A DNA stretch of 34,744 bases from NCBI GenBank assembly GCA_021847345.1, contig JAJZTW010000043.1, positions 1 to 34,744 of the forward strand. Direction: 5' to 3'. Position numbers and translations under genes: made by a program. The notes under the pieces are model-generated. The model ran no database searches. It saw only the letters and a program-made list of their open reading frames with translations, and was not told the origin of the DNA. This stretch comes from Pseudomonadota bacterium (lineage in GTDB: Bacteria; Pseudomonadota; Gammaproteobacteria; Burkholderiales; Burkholderiaceae_C). This document shows, one piece after another, positions 9,075-17,375 of the stretch (positions within the stretch are counted from its first letter, which is position 1; each line of letters starts with the position of its first letter).

Positions 9075-9999
9075 CGCGCCGGTACATGAGATTGGTGATC
9101 TGCTCGGAGATCAGCCCGATCAGGAACACGATCACCCCGGCCGACAGCAACAGCGCGCTCATGTTGGTGAACCGGTGCGCCGTGGTGAAGGTGTAGGCGT
9201 AGTTGCCCAGGCCCAGCAGCGCGAAGCCCGTCGCCACCGGAGCGAACAGCTTGAGGGGCGAATACAGCGTGGCGATCTTGAAAATGATCAGCAGGAAACG
9301 AACGCCGTCTCGCATCGGCCGGATATGGCTGGTGCCGATGCGGCGCGCCGCCCGGATCGGCACGTAGGCCACCGGATAGGCGCTGCGGAAAAACGCCATC
9401 GTGCTGGTGGTCGGATAGGAGAATCCGTTGGGCAGCAGATGCACGAACTCGCGGAAGCGCGCGGCACGCACCGCGCGGAATCCGCTGGTCAGGTCGAGCA
9501 CGCGGTGCCCGGTCATCCAGCTGGCCAGGCGGTTGTACAGCCCGTTGGCCAGTCCGCGCCCGACGCTGGCCTGCGAGCCGCCGTCGCGCGCGCCGACCAC
9601 CATGTCGTAGCCCTCATCCAGCTTGCCCAGCAGGCGCACGATGTCGGCCGGATCGTGCTGGCCGTCGGCATCCATGAACACCAGCAGGTCGCCGGTGGCG
9701 GCGCGCGCGCCGGCCTTGATGGCGGCGCCGTTGCCCATGCCGTAGGGACGGCGCAGCACAGCGGCGCCGGCCTGCTCGGCACGCTGGGCGGTCGCGTCGG
9801 TGGAGCCGTCGTCGACCACCAGCACCTCGGCCTGCGGCAGCAGTTCACGAATGCGCCGCACCGTCGCTCCCACCGCATCCTGCTCGTTGCGCGCGGGCAG
9901 CACCACCGAGATGCTCTGCTCGAGGGCCGGCACAGCGGCCGGTAGGGATGCAGCAGGAGATGCGCGTTGCATGCCTGCCTGCTCGGCCTGGGCGCTCAT
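9067..9999 (-). CDS. Membrane-anchored GT2, polyprenyl-phosphate sugar synthase-like
   Basis: A 310-residue protein with a DPM1/ArnC/GtrB-like GT2 domain and two C-terminal membrane helices (about 253-271 and 281-300). Motifs are SISVVLPARNEQDAVGATV (29-47), VLVVDDGSTDATA (59-71), GMGNGAAIKAGARAA (87-101) and VFMDADGQHDP (107-117, DAD at 110-112). Proteins of this build move a sugar onto a polyprenyl phosphate, giving a lipid-linked donor for membrane GT-C enzymes. The start at 9999 has GGAGG 8 bases upstream, and its ATGA shares bases with the stop of the preceding TMTC-like gene. That coupling fits a donor-synthase/transferase pair, though the pairing is inferred. Confidence 0.87.
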   Translation of the reverse strand: MSAQAEQAGMQRASPAASLPAAVPALEQSISVVLPARNEQDAVGATVRRIRELLPQAEVLVVDDGSTDATAQRAEQAGAAVLRRPYGMGNGAAIKAGARAATGDLLVFMDADGQHDPADIVRLLGKLDEGYDMVVGARDGGSQASVGRGLANGLYNRLASWMTGHRVLDLTSGFRAVRAARFREFVHLLPNGFSYPTTSTMAFFRSAYPVAYVPIRAARRIGTSHIRPMRDGVRFLLIIFKIATLYSPLKLFAPVATGFALLGLGNYAYTFTTAHRFTNMSALLLSAGVIVFLIGLISEQITNLMYRRDG

Positions 10000-12080
10000 G
10001 GTCTGTCCTCCGGGGCGGGCTTCGCCGGACGCGTCGCTCCCGCAGGGGCAAGGGTACCGCCTGCCGCGCGCGGGGACGACGCGGCCGCGGCGCGCGCCGC
10101 GACCTGCCGTTGCAGCACCGCGCGCATATGCGCCTCGCTCTGGCGAACAAAGCCGACATGGCGTATCCAGCGCTGGTTCAAGGCCGCCATGCTCCAGCCG
10201 TGGATGTGATCCAGCGGTGGCGGTACGGCGTCGAGCAGGCGCAGCGCCATCGCGGGGTGGCCGGAGCCTCCCAGCTCGGCGGCCAGGCGCAAGCGGGCGC
10301 CCGGCGGCAGCCCGGGCAGGCGCAATGCCTGCAGGTCCAGCGCATAGGCCGTGCGCGCGTCGCCGTGGGCCAGCGCCAGGCGCGCCTGCGCTCCCAGCAG
10401 GTCGCGTCGCACCGACGGCAGGCTGGCCTGCGGGCTGCCCAGCGCCGCGCGCAGCAGGTCCGCGGTGAAGCCCGGGCCGAACGCCTGGCAGCCCTGCAGT
10501 CCGTTGACCAGGCGATCCACCTGGTACTGCACCACATGGTTGCCCAGCGGCGCGGCTCCGGCGGCTCGCAGCAATGCCGCGCGCAGGCCCGGCGGAGCAT
10601 CGCCCTCGCGGCAGGCCACTCCGGCGCGGTTGATCAGCAGCACCAGGTTGTGCGGGTGCAGGCGCAATTCGCCGTCGAGCAGCCGGGCGGCCTCGGCATC
10701 GTTGCCGGTGCGGCTCCAGAAGTTCGACAGGTAGCTTTGCGCGCGCGGCGAATCCGGGTGTTCCCGCGCCCACGTCAGTGCCTGCTGGAACGGCTCGCCC
10801 CACTCGGCCGAGCGGCGCGCCGTCTGCGCCGCGAACAACGCGAGCCATGCCGCGGCGGCGATGGTCAGCCAGCGCCGCGACGGCAGGCACAAGGGCCGCA
10901 TCGGGTCGCGCCCGCGCTCGGGAACCGCCAACCAGGCCAGCGGCCAGAACATGAGCGCGGCAGGCAGGTAGTTGCGATGCTCGAACACCAGCTCCAACTG
11001 GATCCACGTGGACTCGACCAGGTGCCCGGCGAAAAAGAACAACACCGCCGCGCCCGCCGCGATCAGCGCCGGCTCGCGTGCGCGGCATGCCCGCCACGCC
11101 GCGAAGCCCAGCGCCAGCAGGCCGAACACGGCCGGCAGCGTGGTCCACGGGTGCAGCAGGCCGGTGGAGATGAGCTCGTCGTCATGGAACAGGCCGCCGT
11201 CGTGCGCGCGCGGCAGCCAGATGTCGCGCAGGTACTCCCACACCACGCGAGCCTCGGTCAGCAGGCGCTGACCGGGTGTGAACGCGCGGCCCGCGCTGGC
11301 CCCGGTCCACACCCCCGGCAGATAACTCAGCAGGTACGCCAGCAGCACCAGCGCCGGCAACGCGAGGAACAGGCTGCGCCACAGCGCGAAGCCGCGAATT
11401 CCGCGGGAGCTGTGCTCGCGGTCCAGCACCAGCAGCTCGAGCACCCACGCCAGCAGCGGCAGCAGCGCGCCGTTCTCCTTGCTCAGCGTGGCCGCCAGCG
11501 TGCCCAGGCCGATCGATGCGCTGGCCAGCAGGTAGCCGCGGCGAAGCTGGCCGCGGAGCAGCCACTCGCGTGCCCGCACGTAGCCCCACAGCCCGGCGAA
11601 CACGAACAGCGCCGCCAGCATGGCCATGCGTTGCACCACGTACAACGTGGTGCTGACCCAGAAGGGATCGAGCAGCCACAGCCCGGCCGCCAGCACGCCG
11701 ATCCACGCCGCGCGCCGGGCCTGCGCGCCGAGGGCGCGACTGAGCGCTGCGAGCAGGCCGGCAAGCACCGCGCCGCAGAGCATGTGCAACGCGACGTTGG
11801 TGAGCTTGAAGGCGAGCGGCGCAGCCGGCCAGTCACGCGCATCGAGCAGGAAGCTTGCCAGCGCCAGCGGGCGCCCGGTGGGCCCGGCGAAGCCGGAGGT
11901 GATGAAGGCGACGGCCTTCCACCATTGGTGGATCGGGCCGTAATTGCCCAACGCAGCCAGGTTGGAGTAGTCGTCGAACAGGAACCCACCGGTGCGCCCG
12001 GGCCAGTACGCCAGCCAGGTCAGCGCGAGCAGGCCTGCCAGGCACAGCCCGGGTGCGTGCCGGCGCAGTCGAGCGATCAC
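9996..12080 (-). CDS. TMTC-like membrane protein with TPR tail (paralogue 1)
   Basis: A 694-residue protein starting at GTG 12080, whose GTGA overlaps the stop of the upstream gene; AGGGGG lies about 5 bases before the start. It has an N-terminal helix, then GGFLFDDYSNL with the acidic pair at 36-37, many transmembrane segments to about residue 420, TLSKENGAL (Lys-Glu motif near 201-202), and FEHRNYLP at 366-373. The C-terminal ~250 residues are soluble, helical and Ala/Leu-rich, resembling degenerate TPR units. The FDD, KE-G and HR-x-YLP pattern recalls TMTC-type O-mannosyltransferases and related bacterial TPR membrane proteins of GT-C fold. It aligns along its length with the neighbour at 12077-14161. 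Function is not proven; polymerase- or ligase-like roles are possible. Confidence 0.75.
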   Translation of the reverse strand: MIARLRRHAPGLCLAGLLALTWLAYWPGRTGGFLFDDYSNLAALGNYGPIHQWWKAVAFITSGFAGPTGRPLALASFLLDARDWPAAPLAFKLTNVALHMLCGAVLAGLLAALSRALGAQARRAAWIGVLAAGLWLLDPFWVSTTLYVVQRMAMLAALFVFAGLWGYVRAREWLLRGQLRRGYLLASASIGLGTLAATLSKENGALLPLLAWVLELLVLDREHSSRGIRGFALWRSLFLALPALVLLAYLLSYLPGVWTGASAGRAFTPGQRLLTEARVVWEYLRDIWLPRAHDGGLFHDDELISTGLLHPWTTLPAVFGLLALGFAAWRACRAREPALIAAGAAVLFFFAGHLVESTWIQLELVFEHRNYLPAALMFWPLAWLAVPERGRDPMRPLCLPSRRWLTIAAAAWLALFAAQTARRSAEWGEPFQQALTWAREHPDSPRAQSYLSNFWSRTGNDAEAARLLDGELRLHPHNLVLLINRAGVACREGDAPPGLRAALLRAAGAAPLGNHVVQYQVDRLVNGLQGCQAFGPGFTADLLRAALGSPQASLPSVRRDLLGAQARLALAHGDARTAYALDLQALRLPGLPPGARLRLAAELGGSGHPAMALRLLDAVPPPLDHIHGWSMAALNQRWIRHVGFVRQSEAHMRAVLQRQVAARAAAASSPRAAGGTLAPAGATRPAKPAPEDRP

Positions 12081-14161
12081 GGCAGCCCCCCTGCCGGTTC
12101 GGCGGCGAGCTTCGCACGCGCCGTGCGCAGGCGCAGCGACAGCGCGCGGATCTGCGCTTCGTGCACGCCGAGCGAATCCAGTTCGCGCAGGCGCTCCAGG
12201 CCGGCCGCCGCCTCGCTCCATTGCCCGCCGGCGACCTGCAGGCTCACCAGGTTGTGCCAGTAGGAAAAGCTGCCGGGATCGAGCACCACCGCGCGAAGCA
12301 TCTCGCGGTAGGCCGCCGGGTCGTCATGGCTCACCCCCAGGTCGTAGTTCGCGAGCAGCGTGTGCATCTGCGCATCTCCAGGGTGCGAGCGCGCGCCGGC
12401 ACGCAGCAGCTCGCGCAGCTGCGCCCGGTCGGCGTCGGAGTAGCGGCAACTGCCGTCGGCTGCGCAATGCACCAGGCTGTACAGCGCCGTGACGTTCTCG
12501 GCGCCCAGCGGCTGCGCGACGACCTCGGCGTGCAGCGTCGTCCACCACGCCGCGGGAATCGGCAGCCCCAGCTTCGCGTGGGTATAGACCAGGGCCTGCA
12601 TGGGCTCCATGTCGGCTCCGGGCAGGGTCGAGGCAAACAGCATCTGGCGCGTGGCGAACTGGAACGACGGGCTGTCGGGTCCTGGCGCCAGCAGGTACAA
12701 CAGGCGCCCGAGGTCGTAGTTCGCGCGCGGCGAGCGCGGATGCGTGGTGGCCTCGAAATAGGCCAGGCGGTACGGGTTGCCCCAGACCTGCGCGCGCATC
12801 GCGGTGAAGCCCGCGTACAGCGCGACCAACCCGGTACACAGGGTGCCAGCCAGCATCGGCCAGCTGCCCCGGCGGCGCGGGCTCCAGGCGGCGAGCGCGC
12901 CGAAGGCGGCCACGAACACCCCCCAGCTGGGCAGGTAGTTGCGGTGCTCGTACACGAGTTCCAGCGGGACGATGGTCGACACCAGCGACTGCCCGACGAA
13001 AAACCACAGGATGCCCAGCGCGACCAGGGGCCTGCGCCGGCGCAGCGCCAGCCCTGCCAGCAGCAGCACGCCGAGCAGCGCCCAGCTCGCCGCGGTCGTC
13101 CACGGATGCAGCCAGCCCGACGATGCCGCGATGTCGTCGTGATACAGGCTGAGCTCGTCGGGCCTGGGCAGCAGGGTCCAGTGCAGGTAGTCCACCATCA
13201 CCCGCCCCTCGGTCCACAGGCGCTGCACCAGCGTGAAGGAGCGCCCCGCGTAGCCGCCGTGCAGCACCTGCGGCAGCAGCCACGCCAGACCCAGCACAGC
13301 CGGCAGCGCCAGCACCAGCACGAACAGGCCCAGCAGGCTGCAACGCACCTGGCGCTGCGCGGGGCTGCCCGGCGCCGCGCCGGCCTCGCCGCGCAGCACC
13401 ACCCACTCCAGCACCGCCGCGTAGGCGACGAGCATGACGCCGGTTTCCTTGGCCAGCGAAGCCATCACCGTGCCGCCCAGCAGGCTGGCCCAGATCCAGC
13501 CCCAGGCGCGGCGCTGCGAGGCGCCATGCCGCACGGCACGCAGCAGTTGCATGCGCCCGTGCCAGTAGCCCAGCAGTCCCAGCAGCACGAAGGTCGCGGC
13601 CAGCGACTCCTCACGCTGCACCACATACAGCACCGCGGTGAGCTGGATAGGCGCCAGCAGCCAGGCCGCTGCCACGAGCAGGGCCAGCACCGGCGGCGGC
13701 AGCACCCATGGCACGGCGGGCGCGTTGCCATCCGGCGCATGCACCCACTGCACGACCCGCAACGACAACGCGGCCACCAGCGCGCCGTTGAACAGGTGCA
13801 GCAGCACGTTGAATAGCTTCATCGGCCCCGCGTACAGACCCCACAGACGGATCTGCGCGGCGAAGCTCAGGGTCGACAGCTCGCGTCCCAGCGGGCCGGC
13901 GCGCCCGGCCCACACGGCGCTCCAGAAATGCGAGCGCAAGGCCTGCGGCGCGAAGGCGGGCTGGTTGACGATGTTGCTGAAGTCGTCGAACACGAATCCG
14001 CCATGCAGGCCCGGCAGGTAGACCAGCAGGCCAAGCACCAGCGCGAGCCCGACGCCCGCAAGCACCAGCCAGGAGCGCGGTGGCGTCGCCCGCTCCCGTC
14101 GGGAGCGCGCGGCGGCAGGGCTTGGGGTCGAAGTGCTGGGCGAGTCCATCTGCGCCAGCAT
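12077..14161 (-). CDS. TMTC-like membrane protein with TPR tail (paralogue 2)
   Basis: A 694-residue membrane protein, first gene of the minus-strand operon. From ATG 14161 it has a basic Ser/Pro-rich leader, a first helix, GGFVFDDFSNIV (acidic pair at 59-60), multiple transmembrane helices, MASLAKETGVM (Lys-Glu motif), and LELVYEHRNYLPSWG, followed by a TPR-like tail. LYVVQR, AGR-F, TE-RV, LHPWTT and EHRNYLP are shared in order with the downstream paralogue, so tandem duplication is clear. ATG 14161 is chosen because AAGG lies 4 bases upstream; ATG 14149 is the alternative. The proposed role is transfer of sugar from a lipid carrier to protein or glycan at the periplasmic face, by analogy with GT-C proteins. 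Confidence 0.75.
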   Translation of the reverse strand: MLAQMDSPSTSTPSPAAARSRRERATPPRSWLVLAGVGLALVLGLLVYLPGLHGGFVFDDFSNIVNQPAFAPQALRSHFWSAVWAGRAGPLGRELSTLSFAAQIRLWGLYAGPMKLFNVLLHLFNGALVAALSLRVVQWVHAPDGNAPAVPWVLPPPVLALLVAAAWLLAPIQLTAVLYVVQREESLAATFVLLGLLGYWHGRMQLLRAVRHGASQRRAWGWIWASLLGGTVMASLAKETGVMLVAYAAVLEWVVLRGEAGAAPGSPAQRQVRCSLLGLFVLVLALPAVLGLAWLLPQVLHGGYAGRSFTLVQRLWTEGRVMVDYLHWTLLPRPDELSLYHDDIAASSGWLHPWTTAASWALLGVLLLAGLALRRRRPLVALGILWFFVGQSLVSTIVPLELVYEHRNYLPSWGVFVAAFGALAAWSPRRRGSWPMLAGTLCTGLVALYAGFTAMRAQVWGNPYRLAYFEATTHPRSPRANYDLGRLLYLLAPGPDSPSFQFATRQMLFASTLPGADMEPMQALVYTHAKLGLPIPAAWWTTLHAEVVAQPLGAENVTALYSLVHCAADGSCRYSDADRAQLRELLRAGARSHPGDAQMHTLLANYDLGVSHDDPAAYREMLRAVVLDPGSFSYWHNLVSLQVAGGQWSEAAAGLERLRELDSLGVHEAQIRALSLRLRTARAKLAAEPAGGLP

Positions 14162-14201
14162 TGTGCCTTGTTGATCGCCCTCGGCGAAGAGCTGATGTGG
14201 C

Positions 14202-14225
14202 GTGCTGAGAAGGTGTGAACGGATC
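14202..14225. repeat. Left arm of a 24-bp inverted repeat
   Basis: This arm is the reverse complement of 14357-14380 at 20 of 24 positions and shares an exact 12-base core, AGAAGGTGTGAA. The two arms enclose 131 bp between the divergent glycan operon and liuA. It lies 41 bases upstream of the start at 14161. It could be one end of a small non-autonomous element or one of a pair of binding sites. Confidence 0.6.
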
Positions 14226-14356
14226 CCCCATGCCGACTGGACCGCCCCTGGACGCCGCCCTGTGGGTTGCAAATCCTCGCCGCAGCAGGTGCTACGACTG
14301 CGGTTCGCGCCTTCACAGGCTGTTGAAATACCCCAGGGGGCCCCTCGGCCACGGCC

Positions 14357-14380
14357 GATTCATTCACACCTTCTGAGTAC
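14357..14380. repeat. Right arm of a 24-bp inverted repeat
   Basis: This is the partner of 14202-14225 in inverted orientation, with core TTCACACCTTCT. It ends 67 bases before the liuA start. The 131 bp between the arms hold no gene, and no clear target-site duplication flanks the pair. Confidence 0.6.
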
Positions 14381-14447
14381 ACTCGGAGCAAGCATGCGGC
14401 GGCGCCGCCGGCAGCCGCGCCGCCAGACCCGACAAGGAGCCAACACC

Positions 14448-15626
14448 ATGCATCTACCCGGCCTGGATTTCCAGTTGGGCGCCGAGCTCGACGCCCTGCG
14501 CGACGCCGTGCGCGAGTTCGCGCAGGCCGAGATCGCCCCGCGCGCGGCGGAGATCGACCGCAGCGACACCTTCCCAGCCGACCTGTGGCGCAAGTTCGGC
14601 GAACTCGGCCTGCTCGGCGTCACGGTGCCCGAGGCAGATGGAGGCACCGGCATGGGCTACCTGGCGCACATGGTGGCGATGGAGGAGATCTCGCGCGCCA
14701 GCGCGTCGGTGGGCCTGAGCTACGGCGCGCACTCCAACCTGTGCGTGAACCAGATCCGGCGCCACGCCACGCCGGAGCAGAAGCGGCGCTACCTGCCTGG
14801 GCTGGTCTCGGGGGAGCATGTGGGCGCGCTGGCCATGAGCGAGCCGCAGGCCGGCTCCGACGTGGTCAGCATGAAACTGCGTGCCGAGCGCAAGGGCGAC
14901 ACCTGGGTGCTCAACGGCTCGAAGATGTGGATCACCAACGGACCCGACGCCGACGTGCTGGTCGTGTACGCGAAGACCGACCCGGCGGCTGGCCCGCGCG
15001 GCATCACCGCGTTCCTGGTCGAGCGCGGCATGGCGGGCTTCTCGGTGGCGCAGAAACTCGACAAGCTGGGCATGCGCGGCAGCCACACCGGCGAGCTGGT
15101 GTTCCAGGACTGCGCGGTTCCCGCGGCCAACGTGCTGGGCCAGGTCGGCGGCGGCGTGCAGGTGCTGATGAGCGGGCTGGACTACGAGCGTGCCGTGCTG
15201 GCCGGCGGCCCGGTGGGCATCATGCAGTCGGTGCTCGACAACGTCGTGCCCTATGTGCATGAACGCCGCCAGTTCGACCAGGCGATCGGCGAGTTCCAGC
15301 TCATCCAGGCCAAGCTGGCCGATATGTACACCACGCTGCAGGCCGCGCGAAGCTTCCTGTACACGGTGGGAAAGAACCTGGACGCGCGTCCAGAGGGCGC
15401 TTCGCGCGACCTGCGCAAGGACTGCGCGTCGGTGATCCTGTGGTGCGCCGAGAAGGCCACCTGGATGGCCGGCGAGGGCATCCAGGTGTTCGGCGGCAAC
15501 GGCTACATCAACGAGTATCCGCTGGGCCGCCTGTGGCGCGACGCCAAGCTCTACGAGATCGGCGCCGGCACCAGCGAGATCCGGCGCATGCTCATCGGCC
15601 GGGAGTTGTTCACGCAAACAGCCTGA
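14448..15626 (+). CDS. liuA: Isovaleryl-CoA dehydrogenase
   Basis: A 392-residue FAD flavoprotein of the acyl-CoA dehydrogenase family that oxidises isovaleryl-CoA to 3-methylcrotonyl-CoA in leucine breakdown and passes electrons to ETF. The catalytic base Glu247 lies in [20 protein letters not shown], the position and context specific to isovaleryl-CoA dehydrogenases rather than the C-terminal Glu of short/medium-chain enzymes. Other signatures are [17 protein letters not shown] (FAD/substrate site), [17 protein letters not shown] and [20 protein letters not shown] near the end. The start at 14448 is fixed by AAGGAG at 14434-14439. It is separated from the other liu genes by two minus-strand genes and aceK, so it is a stand-alone unit or has its own promoter. 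Confidence 0.95.
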   Translation: MHLPGLDFQLGAELDALRDAVREFAQAEIAPRAAEIDRSDTFPADLWRKFGELGLLGVTVPEADGGTGMGYLAHMVAMEEISRASASVGLSYGAHSNLCVNQIRRHATPEQKRRYLPGLVSGEHVGALAMSEPQAGSDVVSMKLRAERKGDTWVLNGSKMWITNGPDADVLVVYAKTDPAAGPRGITAFLVERGMAGFSVAQKLDKLGMRGSHTGELVFQDCAVPAANVLGQVGGGVQVLMSGLDYERAVLAGGPVGIMQSVLDNVVPYVHERRQFDQAIGEFQLIQAKLADMYTTLQAARSFLYTVGKNLDARPEGASRDLRKDCASVILWCAEKATWMAGEGIQVFGGNGYINEYPLGRLWRDAKLYEIGAGTSEIRRMLIGRELFTQTA

Positions 15627-15675
15627 AGCACGGCCCGCGCCCGGCCCTCCCGGCCCCGTCGCTCCCGCCGGCGCA

Positions 15676-17079
15676 TCAACGCGTGATCGCGATGTTCTGC
15701 GCCCCGCCCAGGCTGCTGGGCGTGGATGCTGCCGGCATCGGCGACAACGTTCCGGAGGCACCGATCGTGAAGCCGCTCAGCGCCGGCGCGTTGGCGCTGA
15801 TACTGGCCGCGTACAGGTAATGCCCCGTCGGCTCCGCGGCCAGGCCATAGGCACGGGCGCCGGCGGCCAGCGTGTAGGTGGCCAGGTAGGTCAGCGCGCC
15901 CGAGCTCGGGTCGATCGCATAGGCATACACCGCGTTGACCTGGGAATCCGCCACGTACAGCGCGTTGCCGGAAACGTCGACGGCGAGCCCGCGCAGTGCG
16001 GCGGCTCCGGGCGGCGCCACCGTGGCCGGGCTTGCCGGGCTCAGCGCGCCGGACGCGGGATCGAAGCCCATGGCGTAGATGTTGGTCGTGCCGGAGGCAT
16101 ACACATGGCGCGCGTCGGGCGTGATGCCCAGGTACAGCGGCTCCTGCAGCGAAAGGCTCGACACCTGGCCGAGCTGCCCGGAGACGATATCGACCGCGAA
16201 TGCCCCGACACCCCCGGCGCTGACGTAGTTGGCCTCCAGCAACCAGTTTCCGACGGGGCTGAACACCATGTTGCGCGGGCCGAGTTGCGGGGTGGCGTGG
16301 CTGGCCACCAGGCTGAGCGACGTGCCGTTGATCGCGAATTGGTCAACCTGCGAGTTGTTGTTGTCCGTCACGTACAGGAAGCGACCGTCGGCGCTGGTGA
16401 TCAGCTGCTCGGGAAAGGCGTTGCCGGCGCCTCCCTGCGGCAAAGGCACATCGGCGCCGGTCTTGGTCAGCGCGCCGTCGGCCCCGACCTGGTACACGCT
16501 GATGCTGGCACCGTACAGGTTGCTGACAAAGAGCAGGCTGTCGTCCGGCGACAGGGCGAGATGCACCGGATAGGCGCCCGTGGGCACCGTCTCGGGGCTC
16601 ATCGGCACCAGCGAACCGTCGAGTCGCATCGAATACTGGCCGACGGTGTCGCCCTGCGGACTCACCGCGTAGACCCGCAGGCTCGAGCAGGTCACCGAGA
16701 CGTTGTCGACGTCGGTGCTCGAACTGGCGCTGCCGTGGGCGACCACGCACTTCTGCGCCTTGGGCGCCTTGCCTACACGCACGTCGTACGACGCGCCGGA
16801 GTTCAGTGCGGTGGGGAAGCGGAAGGGGCCGTCGGACTGGAGGATCAGCGCGTCGCCGCCGTTGTTGAGCAGTTGCAGCGACGTGCCCGCGGCCAGGCCG
16901 CTGACGCTGCCGCCCACCGTGTAGCTGGCCTGGGGCTTCGGGCCGGGCGCCGGGGTGCTGCCGTCGGATCCGCAACCGGCCAGGCACAGCGCCGGCAACA
17001 GACACGACAGGCGGCGCAACAGGCTGCCGAGAGGGCTGGAAGGCGCGAGGGAAGGCTCGCGGTGATCAAAAACTGGCAT
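15676..17079 (-). CDS. Beta-propeller lipoprotein, lactonase-like
   Basis: A 467-residue exported protein. The N-terminus has two Arg at 22-23, a hydrophobic core and a lipobox, LCLAGC, with the modifiable Cys36, so it should be a lipoprotein. Residues about 52-130 form a small beta domain (YTVGGSVSGLAAGTSLQLLN) common in betaproteobacterial surface proteins. The rest is made of repeats such as LALSPDDSLLFVSNLYGASI, SADGRFLYVTDNNNSQVD and GITPDARHVYASGTTNI, which are blades of a seven-bladed propeller of the 6-phosphogluconolactonase/YncE type (PF10282). Enzyme activity is doubtful, and binding or surface roles are equally likely. GGGAG lies 9 bases before ATG 17079. It converges on liuA with a gap of about 50 bp. 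Confidence 0.85.
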   Translation of the reverse strand: MPVFDHREPSLAPSSPLGSLLRRLSCLLPALCLAGCGSDGSTPAPGPKPQASYTVGGSVSGLAAGTSLQLLNNGGDALILQSDGPFRFPTALNSGASYDVRVGKAPKAQKCVVAHGSASSSTDVDNVSVTCSSLRVYAVSPQGDTVGQYSMRLDGSLVPMSPETVPTGAYPVHLALSPDDSLLFVSNLYGASISVYQVGADGALTKTGADVPLPQGGAGNAFPEQLITSADGRFLYVTDNNNSQVDQFAINGTSLSLVASHATPQLGPRNMVFSPVGNWLLEANYVSAGGVGAFAVDIVSGQLGQVSSLSLQEPLYLGITPDARHVYASGTTNIYAMGFDPASGALSPASPATVAPPGAAALRGLAVDVSGNALYVADSQVNAVYAYAIDPSSGALTYLATYTLAAGARAYGLAAEPTGHYLYAASISANAPALSGFTIGASGTLSPMPAASTPSSLGGAQNIAITR

Positions 17080-17375
17080 GGATCGTGGCTCCCGGGTTCG
17101 TTGCAGACCGGCAGGCTTGCGCGGGGCCCAGGAGAGCCCCATCTGTTCGCGCGCACGAGTGCGATGCACGCGCAAGCCGCGCATGCGGCGCAGCGGTGGC
17201 ACGAATCAAGCGCTTCCAGCCTGCCCGACGCAGTTCGACACTGGCACGGGAGGAAAGTTCCACCGCTCGCTCGCCATGCGCAGGCCGGCCATGCACGCGT
17301 CGAGCGCGGCGACCGGCCCCGGGCACGGCAGGGTTCGGGCTGAAGACCCGCGACGCGCCGACGCGCGCCGGCGAT
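17080..17375. other. Intergenic region between two minus-strand genes
   Basis: No gene was recognised. The part next to 17375 should terminate the aminotransferase transcript. Only a weak 5-bp stem (CGCCG/CGGCG) without a T-run was seen there. The part next to 17080 should carry the promoter of the propeller lipoprotein, but no clear consensus boxes are visible. Confidence 0.4.

Noticed and set aside
9948..12263. A long plus-strand open frame opposite the first TMTC-like gene
   Set aside because: Gln/Arg/Ala-rich translation with no domain; the minus-strand gene has transmembrane pattern and motifs.
14226..14356. Possible transposase remnant inside the inverted repeat
   Set aside because: No frame across the 131 bp resembles a transposase; only the repeat arms are supported.
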